Positions 8,992 through 18,995 of a DNA stretch of 64,000 nucleotides are shown in pieces (positions within the stretch are counted from its first letter, which is position 1; each line of letters opens with the position of its first letter). Source of the stretch: Sulfuricystis thermophila (lineage in GTDB: Bacteria; Pseudomonadota; Gammaproteobacteria; Burkholderiales; Rhodocyclaceae); contig NZ_AP019373.1 of the NCBI RefSeq assembly GCF_004323595.1, positions 2,467,593 through 2,531,592 of the forward strand, read 5' to 3'. A model generated the notes under the pieces. The model saw nothing but the letters and a program-made list of their open reading frames with translations, ran no database searches and was not told the origin of the DNA. The translations under genes and the position numbers were made by a program.

Positions 8992-9578
8992 TGCGGCTCA
9001 GGCTGGGGCACGAACTGCCAGCTCAAGGTGCGGGCATCGACCCGCCAGTCGTCGTTGGCCAGCGCATCGATCTGCAAGGGTTTCGGCAACTGGTTCTGGT
9101 CGAGCGAAAGACGCACGGCGGCGGCGAGCGACTCGCCCTGCGGCAGGGTTCCCGCGTCGGCGACGTGCAGGCGCCGGATGTGGCCGAGCGCAGTGAGCGC
9201 CGCTTCGAGCGTATCGAAGTTCTGATACAGGCTGCCGACGGCGAGCCGATACTGTCGCGTCAGCGTCTGGTAGCTCAAGCGGTAATTGACGACACGGCCG
9301 GCCAGATGCTCATCGATCCAGTACCAGCGCTTGCGCTTGATCTGCACCTCGAAACGGAAATGAAGCGGCACGCCCTTGCCGACGGCATCGACGAGACGCG
9401 CGCCGAGCTCGACGTCGAATTCGGCATTCACCGCCCAGCCACGTTCATCCGGGACCACCTCGGCGCCTTTCGGCTGGATGCTACCCGCCCAGGCCAGCAC
9501 GGTGACGAGCAGACCGAAGCCCAGCGCAACGAACCGTTCAAGGCGTCTTTTCCAGCAGGGCGTAGTAGAAGCCGTCAT
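8988..9578 (-). CDS. DUF4390 family protein
   Basis: 196-residue protein of a family found between rsmB and ntrY in betaproteobacteria; its function is not known. A hydrophobic stretch at residues 16-32 looks like a signal anchor, so it is probably exported or membrane-tethered. The rest is a mixed alpha/beta region with conserved YWIDE, NYRLSYQTLTRQYRL and Trp/Leu-rich segments. I chose the ATG at the complement of 9576-9578, which overlaps the end of rsmB by 41 bp; the reading frame continues further upstream, but that part is antisense-like sequence inside rsmB. Its stop overlaps the ntrY start by 4 bp, so it is tightly linked to the NtrY sensor. Confidence 0.82.
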   Translation of the reverse strand: MTASTTPCWKRRLERFVALGFGLLVTVLAWAGSIQPKGAEVVPDERGWAVNAEFDVELGARLVDAVGKGVPLHFRFEVQIKRKRWYWIDEHLAGRVVNYRLSYQTLTRQYRLAVGSLYQNFDTLEAALTALGHIRRLHVADAGTLPQGESLAAAVRLSLDQNQLPKPLQIDALANDDWRVDARTLSWQFVPQPEPQ

Positions 9579-10818
9579 GAGTGGCCGAGGGCAAGAGTTG
9601 CAATTCTTCTTCGCTGCCGCCCGTCGGCAGGCGGCGCGCATCCGGATGACGCGCAAGGAACGCGCGCACCTGCCCGCCGTTTTCCGCGGGAAAGACCGAA
9701 CAGGTGCAGTAGAGCATTTTGCCACCGGGGGCCATGAGCGGCCACAAGGCATCGAGGATGGCAGCCTGGGTCTGTGCGAATCCCGCCACATCCTCCGGGC
9801 GCCGCAGCCACTTGATGTCGGGATGGCGTCGCACCACGCCCGAGGCGGAACAGGGCACATCGGCGAGAATGCGCTCGAAAGGCCGCCCGTCCCACCAGTC
9901 CGCCGGTTTGCGTGCATCGCCGATTTTCACCGTCGCGGCAAGATGAAGCCGCGCGAGGTTTTCCTCGATGCGCCGAGCGCGCAGGGCATCCACTTCCAGC
10001 GCGGTCAGCTCGAGATCAGCGAGTTCGAGCAAATGAGCCGCCTTGCCCCCGGGCGCGGCGCAGGCATCGAGCACACGCATGCCGTCTCGGGCATCGAGGA
10101 GCCGCGCCGCGCGCTGCGCACCCCAGTCCTGCACCGAGACGCAACCCTCCTGAAAACCGGGGAGGCGCTCGACCGGCAAGGGGGGTTCGAGCAGGATCGC
10201 CGTCTCGTCGAGCGCCTGCCCTGCACCACCGGCCTCGGCCAACTGCGCGAGAAACTCGGCGCTGGTGACACGGCACCGCGCGTTCAGCCGCAGCGTCATC
10301 GGCGGATGAGCATTGCCGCTGGCGGCGATCTCCCGCCAGCGTTCCGGATAAGCCTCGCGCAACAGCGCGAGCCACCAACGAGGATGCCGCCAATGAGCCA
10401 ATTCGTCGGCCTCCGCCGCAGCGATGAGCTCTGCGCGGCGGCGCTGGAAATTGCGCAGGATGGCATTGGTCAGTTTCTTGAACGGCTTGGCGGCAGCCTC
10501 GACGGCCTGATCGACGAGGGTGTGCGCGTCAGTGGGGCGGCGCTCCAGGCGGGCGAGCGCGACCAGCAACAGCGCCCGCGCCGCCTTGTCTTTCAGCGGC
10601 CGTTCGAGCAGACGGGCGAGGAAAAAATCGCCGCGGCCATGATCGCGCAAGGTGGTCAGCGCGAGATCGCGCGCGGCCGGCCGCAGCTCGATGGGCAGCG
10701 CGGCGAGCGCAACCTCCGGCGTGCGGCCGACGAGCACTTCCGCAACCGCTGCCGCCGCAGCGGCGAGCGCCCGGGAAAGCGGCGGGTTGCGAAAGGGGGG
10801 CGGGGAGGTGGCATTCAT
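9538..10818 (-). CDS. rsmB: 16S rRNA (cytosine-967-C5)-methyltransferase RsmB
   Basis: 426-residue SAM-dependent rRNA methyltransferase that modifies C967 of 16S rRNA. It has an N-terminal NusB-like RNA-binding domain (about 1-145), then a Rossmann methyltransferase domain with the SAM loop LDACAAPGGKA, the DVPCSASGVVRRHPD motif and the catalytic-cysteine motif CTCSVFPAENG. Length matches the family. It heads the minus-strand run that continues into DUF4390 and ntrY. In many relatives it follows fmt directly; here a homospermidine synthase gene on the opposite strand has been placed between fmt and rsmB. Confidence 0.96.
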   Translation of the reverse strand: MNATSPPPFRNPPLSRALAAAAAAVAEVLVGRTPEVALAALPIELRPAARDLALTTLRDHGRGDFFLARLLERPLKDKAARALLLVALARLERRPTDAHTLVDQAVEAAAKPFKKLTNAILRNFQRRRAELIAAAEADELAHWRHPRWWLALLREAYPERWREIAASGNAHPPMTLRLNARCRVTSAEFLAQLAEAGGAGQALDETAILLEPPLPVERLPGFQEGCVSVQDWGAQRAARLLDARDGMRVLDACAAPGGKAAHLLELADLELTALEVDALRARRIEENLARLHLAATVKIGDARKPADWWDGRPFERILADVPCSASGVVRRHPDIKWLRRPEDVAGFAQTQAAILDALWPLMAPGGKMLYCTCSVFPAENGGQVRAFLARHPDARRLPTGGSEEELQLLPSATHDGFYYALLEKTP

Positions 10819-10868
10819 TTCGGCTCAGGAAGCGCATGGTAACCGCGATTCTGTGGTAAACGTCATTC

Positions 10869-12284
10869 ATGAACCTTTCCGCCCATACCCCCATTCCCTT
10901 CCCGGGCCGGCTGACGATCGTCGGCTGGGGTGCGATCGCCCAAGGCGTTCTGCCGCTCCTGTTTCGTCATTTCGCGCTGCGCCCCGAGCAGGTGGCGATC
11001 GTCACCGCCGATGCCGAAGGCATCAGGGAGGCACGGGATTACGGTGTTTCGCATACGATCCTGCCGCTCGACCGCGATAATTTCCGGCAAGTGCTCGCCC
11101 CACTCGTCGGACCCGGCGACTTTCTGCTCAATCTTGCCGTCAATGTCGCGAGCGTGGCGCTAATCGAGTTCTGCCGCGAGCGTGGCGCCCTTTATCTCGA
11201 TGCCTGTATCGAACCCTGGGCGGGCGGTTACACCGATCCGCTGCTTTCCCCTTCGCAGCGTTCGAACTACGCGTTGCGCGAACAGGCGAAGGCGCTCCAT
11301 CGCCCCGGTGCGCCGACCGCGGTGCTCACCCACGGCGCCAATCCCGGCTGGGTGTCGCATTTCGTCAAGCAGGCGCTGCTCGACATCGCGCGCGATTGCG
11401 GCCTCGATGCCACGCCGCCCGCCGACCGTGCCGGCTGGGCGCGACTCGCGCAATCACTCGGCGTCCGGGTGATCCATATCGCCGAACGCGACTGGCAGGT
11501 GGCCGAACCCAGGAAGCGTCCTGGCGAATTCGTCAACACCTGGTCGGTCGATGGCTTCGTCGGTGAAGGTTGCCAACCCGCCGAGCTCGGCTGGGGCAGC
11601 CACGAAAAGGCGTTGCCGCCGGACGGCCATCGCCACGGCTTCGGCTGCGAGGCGGCGATCTGGCTCGAACGCCCGGGCGCGGCGACACGCGTGCGCAGCT
11701 GGACACCGCTCGCCGGGCCGATGCACGGTTTCCTGATCACGCATGGCGAGGCGATCTCGATCGCCGACTATCTGACCATAGGCACCGGCACGACGCCGAC
11801 ATACCGGCCGACCGTGCATTACGCCTACCATCCTTGTGATGACGCGGTGCTCTCACTGCATGAGCTCGCCGGCCGCGAGTGGCATCTGCAGGAAAACAAA
11901 CGCATCGTGCGCGACGAGATCCTTGCCGGCGTCGATGAGCTGGGTGTGCTGCTGATGGGCCATCCCAAGGGCGCTTACTGGTTCGGCTCGCGGCTTTCGC
12001 ACGCAGAAGCGAAGCGGCTCGCCCCCTACAACTCGGCGACGGTGTTGCAGGTGACGGCCGGCGTGATGGCCGGTATGGCGTGGGCGATCGAAAATCCGGC
12101 GATGGGCGTGGTCGATCCCGACGAGCTGCCCTTTGCCGAGATGATCGAATGGTGCCGGCCTTATCTCGGCGAGGTGGTCGGCGTCTATTCCGACTGGACG
12201 CCGCTGAAAGACCGTGCCGGATTCTTCCCGCAGGACGTCGATGTCGACGACCCGTGGCAGTTCAAGAATTTCCGGGTGAGCTGA
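10869..12284 (+). CDS. hss: Homospermidine synthase
   Basis: 471-residue NAD-dependent enzyme of the saccharopine-dehydrogenase-like superfamily, making sym-homospermidine from putrescine (or putrescine plus spermidine). The N-terminal Rossmann motif is [25 protein letters not shown] and [15 protein letters not shown] are characteristic of bacterial homospermidine synthases, and the length is right. It stands alone on the plus strand between divergent rsmB (50 bp away) and convergent fmt, with which it shares 23 bp of 3' end (12262-12284). That position splits the usual fmt-rsmB neighbourhood and suggests insertion of this gene. A SpeD-SpeE fusion at 55.9 kb supplies spermidine in the same cell. 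Confidence 0.93.
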   Translation: MNLSAHTPIPFPGRLTIVGWGAIAQGVLPLLFRHFALRPEQVAIVTADAEGIREARDYGVSHTILPLDRDNFRQVLAPLVGPGDFLLNLAVNVASVALIEFCRERGALYLDACIEPWAGGYTDPLLSPSQRSNYALREQAKALHRPGAPTAVLTHGANPGWVSHFVKQALLDIARDCGLDATPPADRAGWARLAQSLGVRVIHIAERDWQVAEPRKRPGEFVNTWSVDGFVGEGCQPAELGWGSHEKALPPDGHRHGFGCEAAIWLERPGAATRVRSWTPLAGPMHGFLITHGEAISIADYLTIGTGTTPTYRPTVHYAYHPCDDAVLSLHELAGREWHLQENKRIVRDEILAGVDELGVLLMGHPKGAYWFGSRLSHAEAKRLAPYNSATVLQVTAGVMAGMAWAIENPAMGVVDPDELPFAEMIEWCRPYLGEVVGVYSDWTPLKDRAGFFPQDVDVDDPWQFKNFRVS

Positions 12285-13194
12285 ATCTTTCACCGGCAGC
12301 GAGCGGAAAGCCGCGCAGGAAATCGGCAGCGGGGAGCCGGCGGCCGCCAGGCTTCTGCAGCTCGGTGAGTTTGAGCGCGCCATCGCCGCAGGCGACGACG
12401 ATGCCGGAAGGTGCCACCGCGAGAATCTCGCCCGGCGCGCCCTGGCCTGGCGCGAGCTCCGCGCGCCAAAGTTTCAGCGTCGTGTCGTGAAGCTGCGCGC
12501 TACAACCCGGAAAGGGGTCGAAGGCGCGCATTTTCCTTTCGATCTCGACCGCCGGCCGCGTCCAATCGATCATGCCCTCCGCCTTGTCGATCTTCGCCGC
12601 ATAAGTCACACCTTCGGCGGGCTGCGGTGTCGGGGTGAGCGTGTCGAAGCATCGCAATGCTTCGACGATCAGCCGCCCGCCCAAGGAGGCGAGCTTGTCG
12701 TGCAGGCTCCCTGCCGTCTCGTCAGCGCCGATTTTCACGCTTTCGGCGAGCAGCAGCGGCCCGGTATCGAGGCCGGCGTCCATCTGCATGATCGTGATGC
12801 CCGTCTCTTTGTCGCCCGCCTCGATCGCGCGTTGGATCGGTGCCGCACCCCGCCAGCGCGGCAGAAGGGAGGCGTGGATGTTCACGCAGCCGTGCTTTGG
12901 GATGCCGAGCACCGCAGACGGCAAAATCAGCCCGTAGGCGGCGACCACCAGCACATCGGGCGCCGCTTCGATGAGCGGCGCATGGGTCGCGGGATCGCGC
13001 AGCTTTTCCGGCTGATGCACGGGGATGCCGTGTTCTTGGGCGACCGCCTTGACCGGACTCATGACGGGTTTCTGGCCGCGCCCGGCCGGGCGGTCGGGCT
13101 GGGTGAGCACCAGCGGCACCGGAAAGCCCGCGGCAAGGATCGCCCGCAGGGCAACCGCAGCGAATTCGGGGGTGCCTGCGAAAGCGACCCTCAT
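12262..13194 (-). CDS. fmt: Methionyl-tRNA formyltransferase
   Basis: 310-residue enzyme that formylates initiator Met-tRNA with 10-formyl-THF. The N-terminal domain has the formyl-transfer core with [20 protein letters not shown] and the [11 protein letters not shown] region; the C-terminal OB-like domain follows. The ATG overlaps the def stop by one base (TGATG), the common def-fmt coupling. The 3' end overlaps the convergent hss gene by 23 bp. The segment KIGADETAG looks like the intragenic repeat described elsewhere, but this stretch is conserved in Fmt generally. Confidence 0.97.
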   Translation of the reverse strand: MRVAFAGTPEFAAVALRAILAAGFPVPLVLTQPDRPAGRGQKPVMSPVKAVAQEHGIPVHQPEKLRDPATHAPLIEAAPDVLVVAAYGLILPSAVLGIPKHGCVNIHASLLPRWRGAAPIQRAIEAGDKETGITIMQMDAGLDTGPLLLAESVKIGADETAGSLHDKLASLGGRLIVEALRCFDTLTPTPQPAEGVTYAAKIDKAEGMIDWTRPAVEIERKMRAFDPFPGCSAQLHDTTLKLWRAELAPGQGAPGEILAVAPSGIVVACGDGALKLTELQKPGGRRLPAADFLRGFPLAAGERFSSPGNS

Positions 13195-13697
13195 CAGGCC
13201 GTGATCCTCGCCTGCTTGGCGAGCTTGGCCTTGATGCGGGAGAGTTTCAGGCGGGAGAGGTATTCGACGAACACCTTGCCATCGAGGTGGTCGATCTCGT
13301 GCTGCAGGCAGATCGCCAGCAGACCATCGGCTTCGAGCTCGAAGGGTTCGCCGTCGAGATTCAGCGCGCGCACCTTGACGCGCTCGCTCCGTTTCACCGT
13401 CTCATAGATGCCGGGCACCGACAGGCAGCCTTCCTCACCGACATGCTCGCCACTGCGTTCGAGGATTTCCGGGTTGATGAAGACCATCGGCTGCGATTTG
13501 TCCTCGGACACATCGAGCACCAACAGGCGCTTGTGCACATCGACCTGGGTCGCCGCGAGGCCGATGCCTGGCGCCTGATACATGGTTTCCAGCATGTCGG
13601 CGGCAAGCTTCCTGATCCCGGCATCGACGGCCTCGACCGGCTTGGCCACCGTATGCAGGCGCGGATCGGGATAACGCAGAATCGGCAATAAGGCCAT
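13194..13697 (-). CDS. def: Peptide deformylase
   Basis: 167-residue metallo-hydrolase that removes the N-formyl group from nascent proteins. All three family motifs are present: [15 protein letters not shown] (Cys metal ligand) and QHEIDHLDG (two His ligands and the catalytic Glu). Size is typical. It is the first gene of a def-fmt operon and lies divergent from the LysM-dprA pair, with 73 bp between the start codons. Confidence 0.97.
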   Translation of the reverse strand: MALLPILRYPDPRLHTVAKPVEAVDAGIRKLAADMLETMYQAPGIGLAATQVDVHKRLLVLDVSEDKSQPMVFINPEILERSGEHVGEEGCLSVPGIYETVKRSERVKVRALNLDGEPFELEADGLLAICLQHEIDHLDGKVFVEYLSRLKLSRIKAKLAKQARITA

Positions 13698-13716
13698 GAA
13701 AGTCTTCTTTAACAGG

Positions 13717-13745
13717 TTGATGCTCGCGGGATTTCCGGGCAGAAT
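13717..13745 (+). promoter_or_regulatory. Predicted sigma70 promoter for the LysM-dprA operon
   Basis: TTGATG at 13717-13722 and CAGAAT at 13740-13745 are separated by 17 bp, each matching 4 of 6 consensus bases. A GGAGG ribosome site at 13759-13763 precedes the ATG at 13771 by 7 bases, so the transcript leader would be about 20 nt. Confidence 0.5.
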
Positions 13746-13770
13746 CCGACGAATGTCCGGAGGCCCAACT

Positions 13771-14799
13771 ATGCGTCACATTATATTCGCGCTGATTTTT
13801 GGTTTTTCAACCGCTGCCGCAGTGGCCCAAAGCGCCAAGCCGATCGAGCTCGCGCCCGACGCCCCCGAACGCCACATCGTCGTGCCGGGCGACACACTGT
13901 GGGGCATCGCGGCGAAGTTTCTCAAGGATCCGTTCCGTTGGCCCGAGTTGTGGAAGATGAACGCGGAGCAGGTCAGGAACCCGCACCGGATCTATCCCGG
14001 CCAGGTGCTGATCCTCGATCGCAGCGGCGCCGAACCCCGCCTGCGGCTCGGTAACGTCATCAAACTGGGTCCCGAAGTGCGCGTCGAGACGCCGCCGCAG
14101 GAAATCCCGGCGATTCCTGCCAGCGCGATCGAACCCTTCCTGTCCCAGCCGCTGGTGATCAATCCCGGCGAGTTCGACACTGCACCGCGTATCGTCGCCA
14201 CGCAGGAGGATCGTGTCTTCACCGGCACCGGCGACAAGATCTATGCCACCAACAACGCCGACCCGAAGATCAAGCGCTGGCATGTCTTCCGTCCCGGTCG
14301 CGCCCTCAAGGATCCGGACAACGGCGAGATCCTCGGCATCGAAGCCGTCTATCTCGGCAGCGCGCGCCCCGATGGCGAGCCGGGCGACGTGCTGCCGCTG
14401 GTGCTGACCAGCGTGAAACAGGAAATCGGCCGCGGCGATTATCTCGTGCCGGCCGAGCGCCCCGAGGTGATGAGCTATGTGCCGCACGCGCCGACCCAGG
14501 ACATCAACGGCCGCGTGATGCTGATCTATGGCGGCGTCGGCGAAGCCGCGGTGAACTCGGTCGTCTCGCTCTCGCGCGGCAAGCAGGATGGACTGGAAGT
14601 CGGCCACGTGGTGGCGATCTATCGCGCCGGCGCGGCAGTGACGAACCGTTTCGAGGATGACAAGCCACAAACCCATCTGCTCCCCGACGAGCGCATTGGC
14701 CTCGCTTTCGTGTTCCGCGTCTTCGATCGGGTCTCTTACGCGCTGATCACCAACGCCAGCCGCCCGGTGATGGAAGGCGACAAAATCCGCAAACCATAA
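13771..14799 (+). CDS. LysM domain-containing exported protein
   Basis: 342-residue protein with a signal peptide ([20 protein letters not shown]) followed by a LysM domain at about residues 35-85 ([17 protein letters not shown]...[12 protein letters not shown]) that binds peptidoglycan. The remaining 250 residues are specific to a betaproteobacterial family divergent from def; their role is unknown. An upstream in-frame ATG at 13696 exists, but the start at 13771 has a good GGAGG site and begins exactly at the signal peptide. The dprA gene starts immediately after its stop. Confidence 0.9.
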   Translation: MRHIIFALIFGFSTAAAVAQSAKPIELAPDAPERHIVVPGDTLWGIAAKFLKDPFRWPELWKMNAEQVRNPHRIYPGQVLILDRSGAEPRLRLGNVIKLGPEVRVETPPQEIPAIPASAIEPFLSQPLVINPGEFDTAPRIVATQEDRVFTGTGDKIYATNNADPKIKRWHVFRPGRALKDPDNGEILGIEAVYLGSARPDGEPGDVLPLVLTSVKQEIGRGDYLVPAERPEVMSYVPHAPTQDINGRVMLIYGGVGEAAVNSVVSLSRGKQDGLEVGHVVAIYRAGAAVTNRFEDDKPQTHLLPDERIGLAFVFRVFDRVSYALITNASRPVMEGDKIRKP

Positions 14800-14805
14800 T
14801 TGCGG

Positions 14806-15888
14806 ATGGATGCGCCGGACGAGCTCACTGCCTGGCTGCGCCTGACGCTGATTCCCGGTCTGGGCGGTGAAGGCCAGCGCCGCCTGCTGGAAACCTTCGG
14901 TGATCCCGAGGCGGTTTTCGCCGCGCCGCCCTCCGCATTGCGCGGTGTGTTGAGTGGCGGACTCGCCGAGCGGCTGCTCGCGCACGACTGCACCGCCGAA
15001 ATCGAAGCGGCGCTGGCCTGGGCGAGCCAGACCGGCAACCGGATACTCACGCTCGCCGACGCCGACTATCCGCAAGCGCTGCTCACCGCCGCCGACCCGC
15101 CGCTGCTGCTTTACGCCAAAGGCCGCAGCGAACTTTTGAACCGCCCGGCCCTGGCGATCGTCGGCAGTCGCAATGCGACGAAACAGGGTGAGGCCAATGC
15201 GACGGCCCTTGCGCAAGCGCTCGCCGCGGCGGGACTGACCATCGTCAGCGGGCTGGCGGCCGGCATCGATGCCGCCGCCCATCGCGGCGCCTTGAACGAG
15301 GCGGCATCGACGATCGCGGTGGTCGGCACCGGCTGTGACCGCATCTATCCGGCGCGAAACGAGGCGCTGGCCCGCGAGATCGCCATCAAGGGCTGCATCC
15401 TCAGCGAATTCCCGCTCGGCACGCCGCCGATTGCCGCCAACTTTCCGCGCCGCAACCGCTTGATCGCGGGGCTCTCACGCGGCTGCCTCGTCGTCGAAGC
15501 GGCGAAACAAAGCGGTTCGCTGATCACCGCGCGGCTGGCGGCCGAGGCCGGCCGTGAGGTGTTCGCGATCCCCGGCTCGATCCACTCGCCGCAATCGAAG
15601 GGCTGCCATGCGCTGATCAAGCAGGGCGCGAAACTGGTCGAATCGGCACAGGACATCCTCGAAGAGCTGCGCTGGGAAAACGTGACGAACCCGGCAGCCC
15701 TGCCGCCGGTGAAGGAAGCCGAAACGGATCCGCTCCTCATCGCCCTGGGCGGCGACCCTTGCGATCTCGACACGCTGGCGGCACGCACCGGGCTCGCCCC
15801 GGATGCCCTGCTGGCAAGGCTGTTTGCGCTCGAAATGGACGGCCGCATCACGAATCTGCCAGGTGGCCGTTACCAACGGCTGAACTGA
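14806..15888 (+). CDS. dprA: DNA-processing protein DprA (Smf)
   Basis: 360-residue DprA, which loads RecA onto incoming single-stranded DNA in natural transformation. It has an N-terminal helical region, a Rossmann core with IVGSRNATKQG, VSGLAAGIDAAAHRGAL, GTGCDRIYPARN, SEFPLGTPP and NFPRRNRLIAGLS, and a C-terminal winged-helix-like segment. The ATG at 14806 is used here; a TTG at 14800, adjacent to the LysM stop, is also in frame. Its TGA (15886-15888) lies within the apparent target duplication of a MITE that begins at 15890. In many relatives smg follows dprA; it is absent here. Confidence 0.94.
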   Translation: MDAPDELTAWLRLTLIPGLGGEGQRRLLETFGDPEAVFAAPPSALRGVLSGGLAERLLAHDCTAEIEAALAWASQTGNRILTLADADYPQALLTAADPPLLLYAKGRSELLNRPALAIVGSRNATKQGEANATALAQALAAAGLTIVSGLAAGIDAAAHRGALNEAASTIAVVGTGCDRIYPARNEALAREIAIKGCILSEFPLGTPPIAANFPRRNRLIAGLSRGCLVVEAAKQSGSLITARLAAEAGREVFAIPGSIHSPQSKGCHALIKQGAKLVESAQDILEELRWENVTNPAALPPVKEAETDPLLIALGGDPCDLDTLAARTGLAPDALLARLFALEMDGRITNLPGGRYQRLN

Positions 15889-15889
15889 G

Positions 15890-16096
15890 CCCAGATTATC
15901 CATTGAGATCGGGCTAATGCGTCATGAGCATGCGAAACCATCATTTCATCGCCCTACACGGCGGGTATCGGGCTGCGGGCGGCATCTTCGCGCCCCCGCT
16001 CCTCGCCAATAGACACCGTTATTGGCTCGTCGCGGGGACGCAAATCTGCTCGCCCTCGCCATCACAACCCGCTCGTGTTCCAATGGACAATCTGGG
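15890..16096 (+). mobile_element. MITE family A, copy 1 (207 bp)
   Basis: A 207-bp non-coding element bounded by inverted ends CCCAGATTATCCATT and AATGGACAATCTGGG (one mismatch as inverted repeats), with flanking CTGAG / CTGAA resembling a 5-bp target duplication. An inner inverted repeat GCCAATA...TATTGGC is also conserved in copy 2 at 40217-40424. No transposase is encoded. It occupies the dprA-topB gap, which it almost fills. Confidence 0.85.
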
Positions 16097-16143
16097 CTGA
16101 ACGCTTGCCAGCGGGCATGAAGCCCGCTTAACATCCGCCCCCC

Positions 16144-18666
16144 ATGAGCAAACAATTGATCATCGCCGAGAAACCTTCCGTCGCCCAGGACATCGCCCGG
16201 GCGCTGGGCGGTTTCACCCGCGAGGGCGACTATTTCGAGAGCGAGCACTATGTGCTCTCCTCGGCGATCGGCCATCTCCTGGAACTGGCGGTGCCCGAGG
16301 AATACGAAGTGAAGCGCGGCAAGTGGAGTTTCGCCCACCTGCCAGTGATCCCGCCGCATTTCACGCTCAATCCGATCGACAAGACCGCCGACCGCCTGAA
16401 GCTGCTGGTGCGGCTCGCCAAACGCAAGGATGTCGTCGCGCTGATCAACGCCTGCGATGCGGGGCGCGAAGGCGAGCTGATCTTCCGTTACATCGTCCAG
16501 TTTGCCAAGATCGACAAGCCGATCCGCCGGCTGTGGCTACAGTCGATGACGCCGCAGGCGATCAAGGACGGCTTTGCCCATCTGCGCACCGATGAAGAGA
16601 TGCTGCCGCTCGCGGATGCGGCGCGCTGCCGCTCGGAGGCCGACTGGCTGATCGGCATCAACGGCACGCGCGCGATGACCGCCTTCAATTCTCAGGAAGG
16701 CGGCTTCTACAAAACCACCGTCGGCCGCGTGCAGACGCCGACCCTGGCGATCCTCGTCGAGCGCGAAAAGGCGATCCGCGCCTTCCAGCCGCGCGATTAC
16801 TGGGAAGTCGAGGCCGAATTCCAGGCGGTGGCCGGCACTTACCGCGGCAAGTGGTTCGACGAACAGTTCAAGAAGTCCGATGACGAACATGCCAGAGCCG
16901 AGCGTTTGTGGGACATTCAGCAAGCCGAGGCACTGCGCAAGAAGTGTCTGGGCAAGCCAGGCGAGGTCAGCGAAGAAGCGACCCCCAAGACCGAGGCCTG
17001 CCCGCTGCTCTACGATCTCACCTCGCTGCAGCGCGACGCCAACGGCCGCTTCGGCTTTTCGGCCCGCAACACCCTGGCGCTCGCGCAGGCGCTCTATGAA
17101 AAACACAAGGTGCTCACCTACCCGCGTACCGACAGCCGATACTTACCCGAGGACATGATCGGCGCGGTCAAGGACACCTTGCGTGCGTTGACCGACTCTC
17201 CGCTCGGCAAACATGCTGATGAAGTGCTGAAGAACGGCTGGGTGCATCCGACCAAGCGCATCTTCAACAACGCCAAGGTTTCCGACCACTTCGCGATCAT
17301 TCCCACCGGCACCCCGCCGAAACACCTCTCCGAGGCCGAGCAGAAGCTCTACGATCTGGTCGTCAAGCGTTTCATCGCGATCTTTTACCCTGCCGCCGAA
17401 TACCTCGTCACGACCCGCATCACACGCGTCGAGGGCGAGCCGTTCAAGACCGTCGGCAAGGTGCTGGTGACCCCGGGGTGGCTCGCCGTCTATGGCAGGG
17501 AAGCACAGGGCGATGAAGAGAACCCGAACCTGCCGCCGCTGACGAAGAACGAGCGGGTGTGGACCAACGACGTCGAGGTGAAACCCAACCAGACCAAGCC
17601 GCCGCCGCGCTTCAACGAAGCGACGCTGCTCTCGGCGATGGAAGGAGCGGGGAAATTCGTCGAGGACGAAGAACTGCGCGAGGCGATGGCCGAGCGGGGC
17701 CTGGGCACGCCGGCCACCCGCGCGGCGATCATCGAGGGGCTGATCCAGGAAGAATACGTGCACCGCAACGGCCGCGAATTGCAGCCAACCGCCAAGGCCT
17801 TCAACCTGCTGTTCGCCCTCGAACAGCTCAAAGTCGACGAGATCCGCTCGCCGGAGCTCACCGGGCTGTGGGAGTGGAAGCTCAGGGAGATGGAGCACGG
17901 GCGCTTGAAGCGCGAGGCCTTCATGTCGCACATCGTCGAGCAGACGCGCGAAATGGTCGAACGCATCAAGACCGGCGAACTCCATGACGCCGATTTCGGC
18001 ACGCTCAAGACACCCTGTCCGAAATGCGGCGGAAAAATCCACGAGACCTACCGCTATTTCAAGTGCGAGCGCTGCGACTACAAGCTCTGGAAGGTGCTCG
18101 CCGGCCGCCAGTGGGAACCGGAAGAGATGGACGAGCTGCTCTCGACAGGGCAGATCGGGCCGCTGACGGGCTTTCGCAGCAAGATGGGGCGTGCCTTTTC
18201 CGCGGTCATCAAACTCGATGCGGATTTCGCGCCGAAATTCGACTTCGGCAACGAAGAAGAGGCGGCCGAGGAAGTCGATTTCAGCGGACAGGAACCATTG
18301 GGCCCCTGCCCGAAATGCGGCGCGCGGGTGTTCGAGCAGCCGATGGCCTATGTCTGTGAAAAGGCCGTCGGTTTGGCGAAGACGTGCGATTTCCGCTCCG
18401 GCAAGGTGATCCTGCAGCAGGAAATCTCCCGCGCCGAGATGCAAAAGCTGCTCGAAACCGGCCGCACCTCCTTGCTCAAGGGCTTCGTCTCGAACCGCAC
18501 GAAGAAGAAATTCTCCGCCTACCTGGTGCGCGGCACGGAGGGCAAGATCGGCTTCGAGTTCGAGCAGCGCGCCGCAAAACCTGCCCAGGCGAAGACGGCA
18601 TCGAAAGTCGGCGCTGGTGAGACGGCACCGTCGACAAAGAAACCCCCGGCAAGAAAAGCGAAATGA
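16144..18666 (+). CDS. topB: DNA topoisomerase III (type IA)
   Basis: 840-residue type IA topoisomerase of the TopB class. The Toprim domain shows IIAEKPSVA (catalytic Glu) and NACDAGREGEL (acidic metal-binding motif). The active-site tyrosine lies in LTYPRTDSRYL, and GLGTPATRAAIIEGL is present. The C-terminus carries two zinc-finger-like regions with CPKCGG...CERC and CPKCGA...C, then a basic tail. It would decatenate and relax DNA by passing single strands. A 25-bp copy of the intragenic repeat is read in the tail as KVGAGETA. The last bases overlap the next small gene by ATGA. Confidence 0.95.
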   Translation: MSKQLIIAEKPSVAQDIARALGGFTREGDYFESEHYVLSSAIGHLLELAVPEEYEVKRGKWSFAHLPVIPPHFTLNPIDKTADRLKLLVRLAKRKDVVALINACDAGREGELIFRYIVQFAKIDKPIRRLWLQSMTPQAIKDGFAHLRTDEEMLPLADAARCRSEADWLIGINGTRAMTAFNSQEGGFYKTTVGRVQTPTLAILVEREKAIRAFQPRDYWEVEAEFQAVAGTYRGKWFDEQFKKSDDEHARAERLWDIQQAEALRKKCLGKPGEVSEEATPKTEACPLLYDLTSLQRDANGRFGFSARNTLALAQALYEKHKVLTYPRTDSRYLPEDMIGAVKDTLRALTDSPLGKHADEVLKNGWVHPTKRIFNNAKVSDHFAIIPTGTPPKHLSEAEQKLYDLVVKRFIAIFYPAAEYLVTTRITRVEGEPFKTVGKVLVTPGWLAVYGREAQGDEENPNLPPLTKNERVWTNDVEVKPNQTKPPPRFNEATLLSAMEGAGKFVEDEELREAMAERGLGTPATRAAIIEGLIQEEYVHRNGRELQPTAKAFNLLFALEQLKVDEIRSPELTGLWEWKLREMEHGRLKREAFMSHIVEQTREMVERIKTGELHDADFGTLKTPCPKCGGKIHETYRYFKCERCDYKLWKVLAGRQWEPEEMDELLSTGQIGPLTGFRSKMGRAFSAVIKLDADFAPKFDFGNEEEAAEEVDFSGQEPLGPCPKCGARVFEQPMAYVCEKAVGLAKTCDFRSGKVILQQEISRAEMQKLLETGRTSLLKGFVSNRTKKKFSAYLVRGTEGKIGFEFEQRAAKPAQAKTASKVGAGETAPSTKKPPARKAK
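18604..18628 (+). repeat. 25-bp intragenic element in topB tail
   Basis: Single direct unit related to GTCGGCGCTGGCGGGACG (here with GGTGAGACGG in its second half). It is read as K-V-G-A-G-E-T-A in the disordered, basic C-terminal tail of topoisomerase III, 12 codons before the stop. Confidence 0.8.
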
Positions 18667-18995
18667 CCTCCAGCCATGCCACCGCCTTGTTGCTGGCGAT
18701 TCTGCGCCTCGACGTCTTTCCGCGCTTGATCGGTGTCGAACCCTCGCGTGCCGATCGCAACGAGGCGCTGGCACTGGCAACCGACCTCGTCGCCAGCGGC
18801 AGCGACAAGAACCTGCCACCGATCCTGCGTGCCTGCGCCTTCCTCCCCTTCCTGCACGGCGACACGGCGCTCGACCTCGAACGTGCGGCGGCCCTGTATG
18901 CGGGGCTGAGGCGCGAAAGCGGGGACGAAATCTTCGCTGCTGCCCATGACCACGCACGGCGTCGCAGCGAAGCGCTTGCCATCACGAAAAACTGA
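18663..18995 (+). CDS. Small hypothetical protein
   Basis: 110-residue protein whose ATG overlaps the topB stop (ATGA), so it is probably translated by coupling. It is rich in Ala, Leu and Arg, predicted helical, with no signal peptide or membrane segment; I do not recognise a family. Its 3' end overlaps the convergent HD-GYP gene by 14 bp. Reality rests on the coupled start and the otherwise filled gap. Confidence 0.55.
   Translation: MTSSHATALLLAILRLDVFPRLIGVEPSRADRNEALALATDLVASGSDKNLPPILRACAFLPFLHGDTALDLERAAALYAGLRRESGDEIFAAAHDHARRRSEALAITKN

Noticed and set aside
7195..9225. 676-codon open frame on the plus strand
   Set aside because: Antisense shadow of ntrY and DUF4390; composition is Arg/His/Gln-rich with no family features.
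12711..12735. Match to the intragenic element inside fmt (KIGADETAG)
   Set aside because: Fmt proteins generally have a similar [11 protein letters not shown] segment here, and the DNA match is poorer; likely coincidence.
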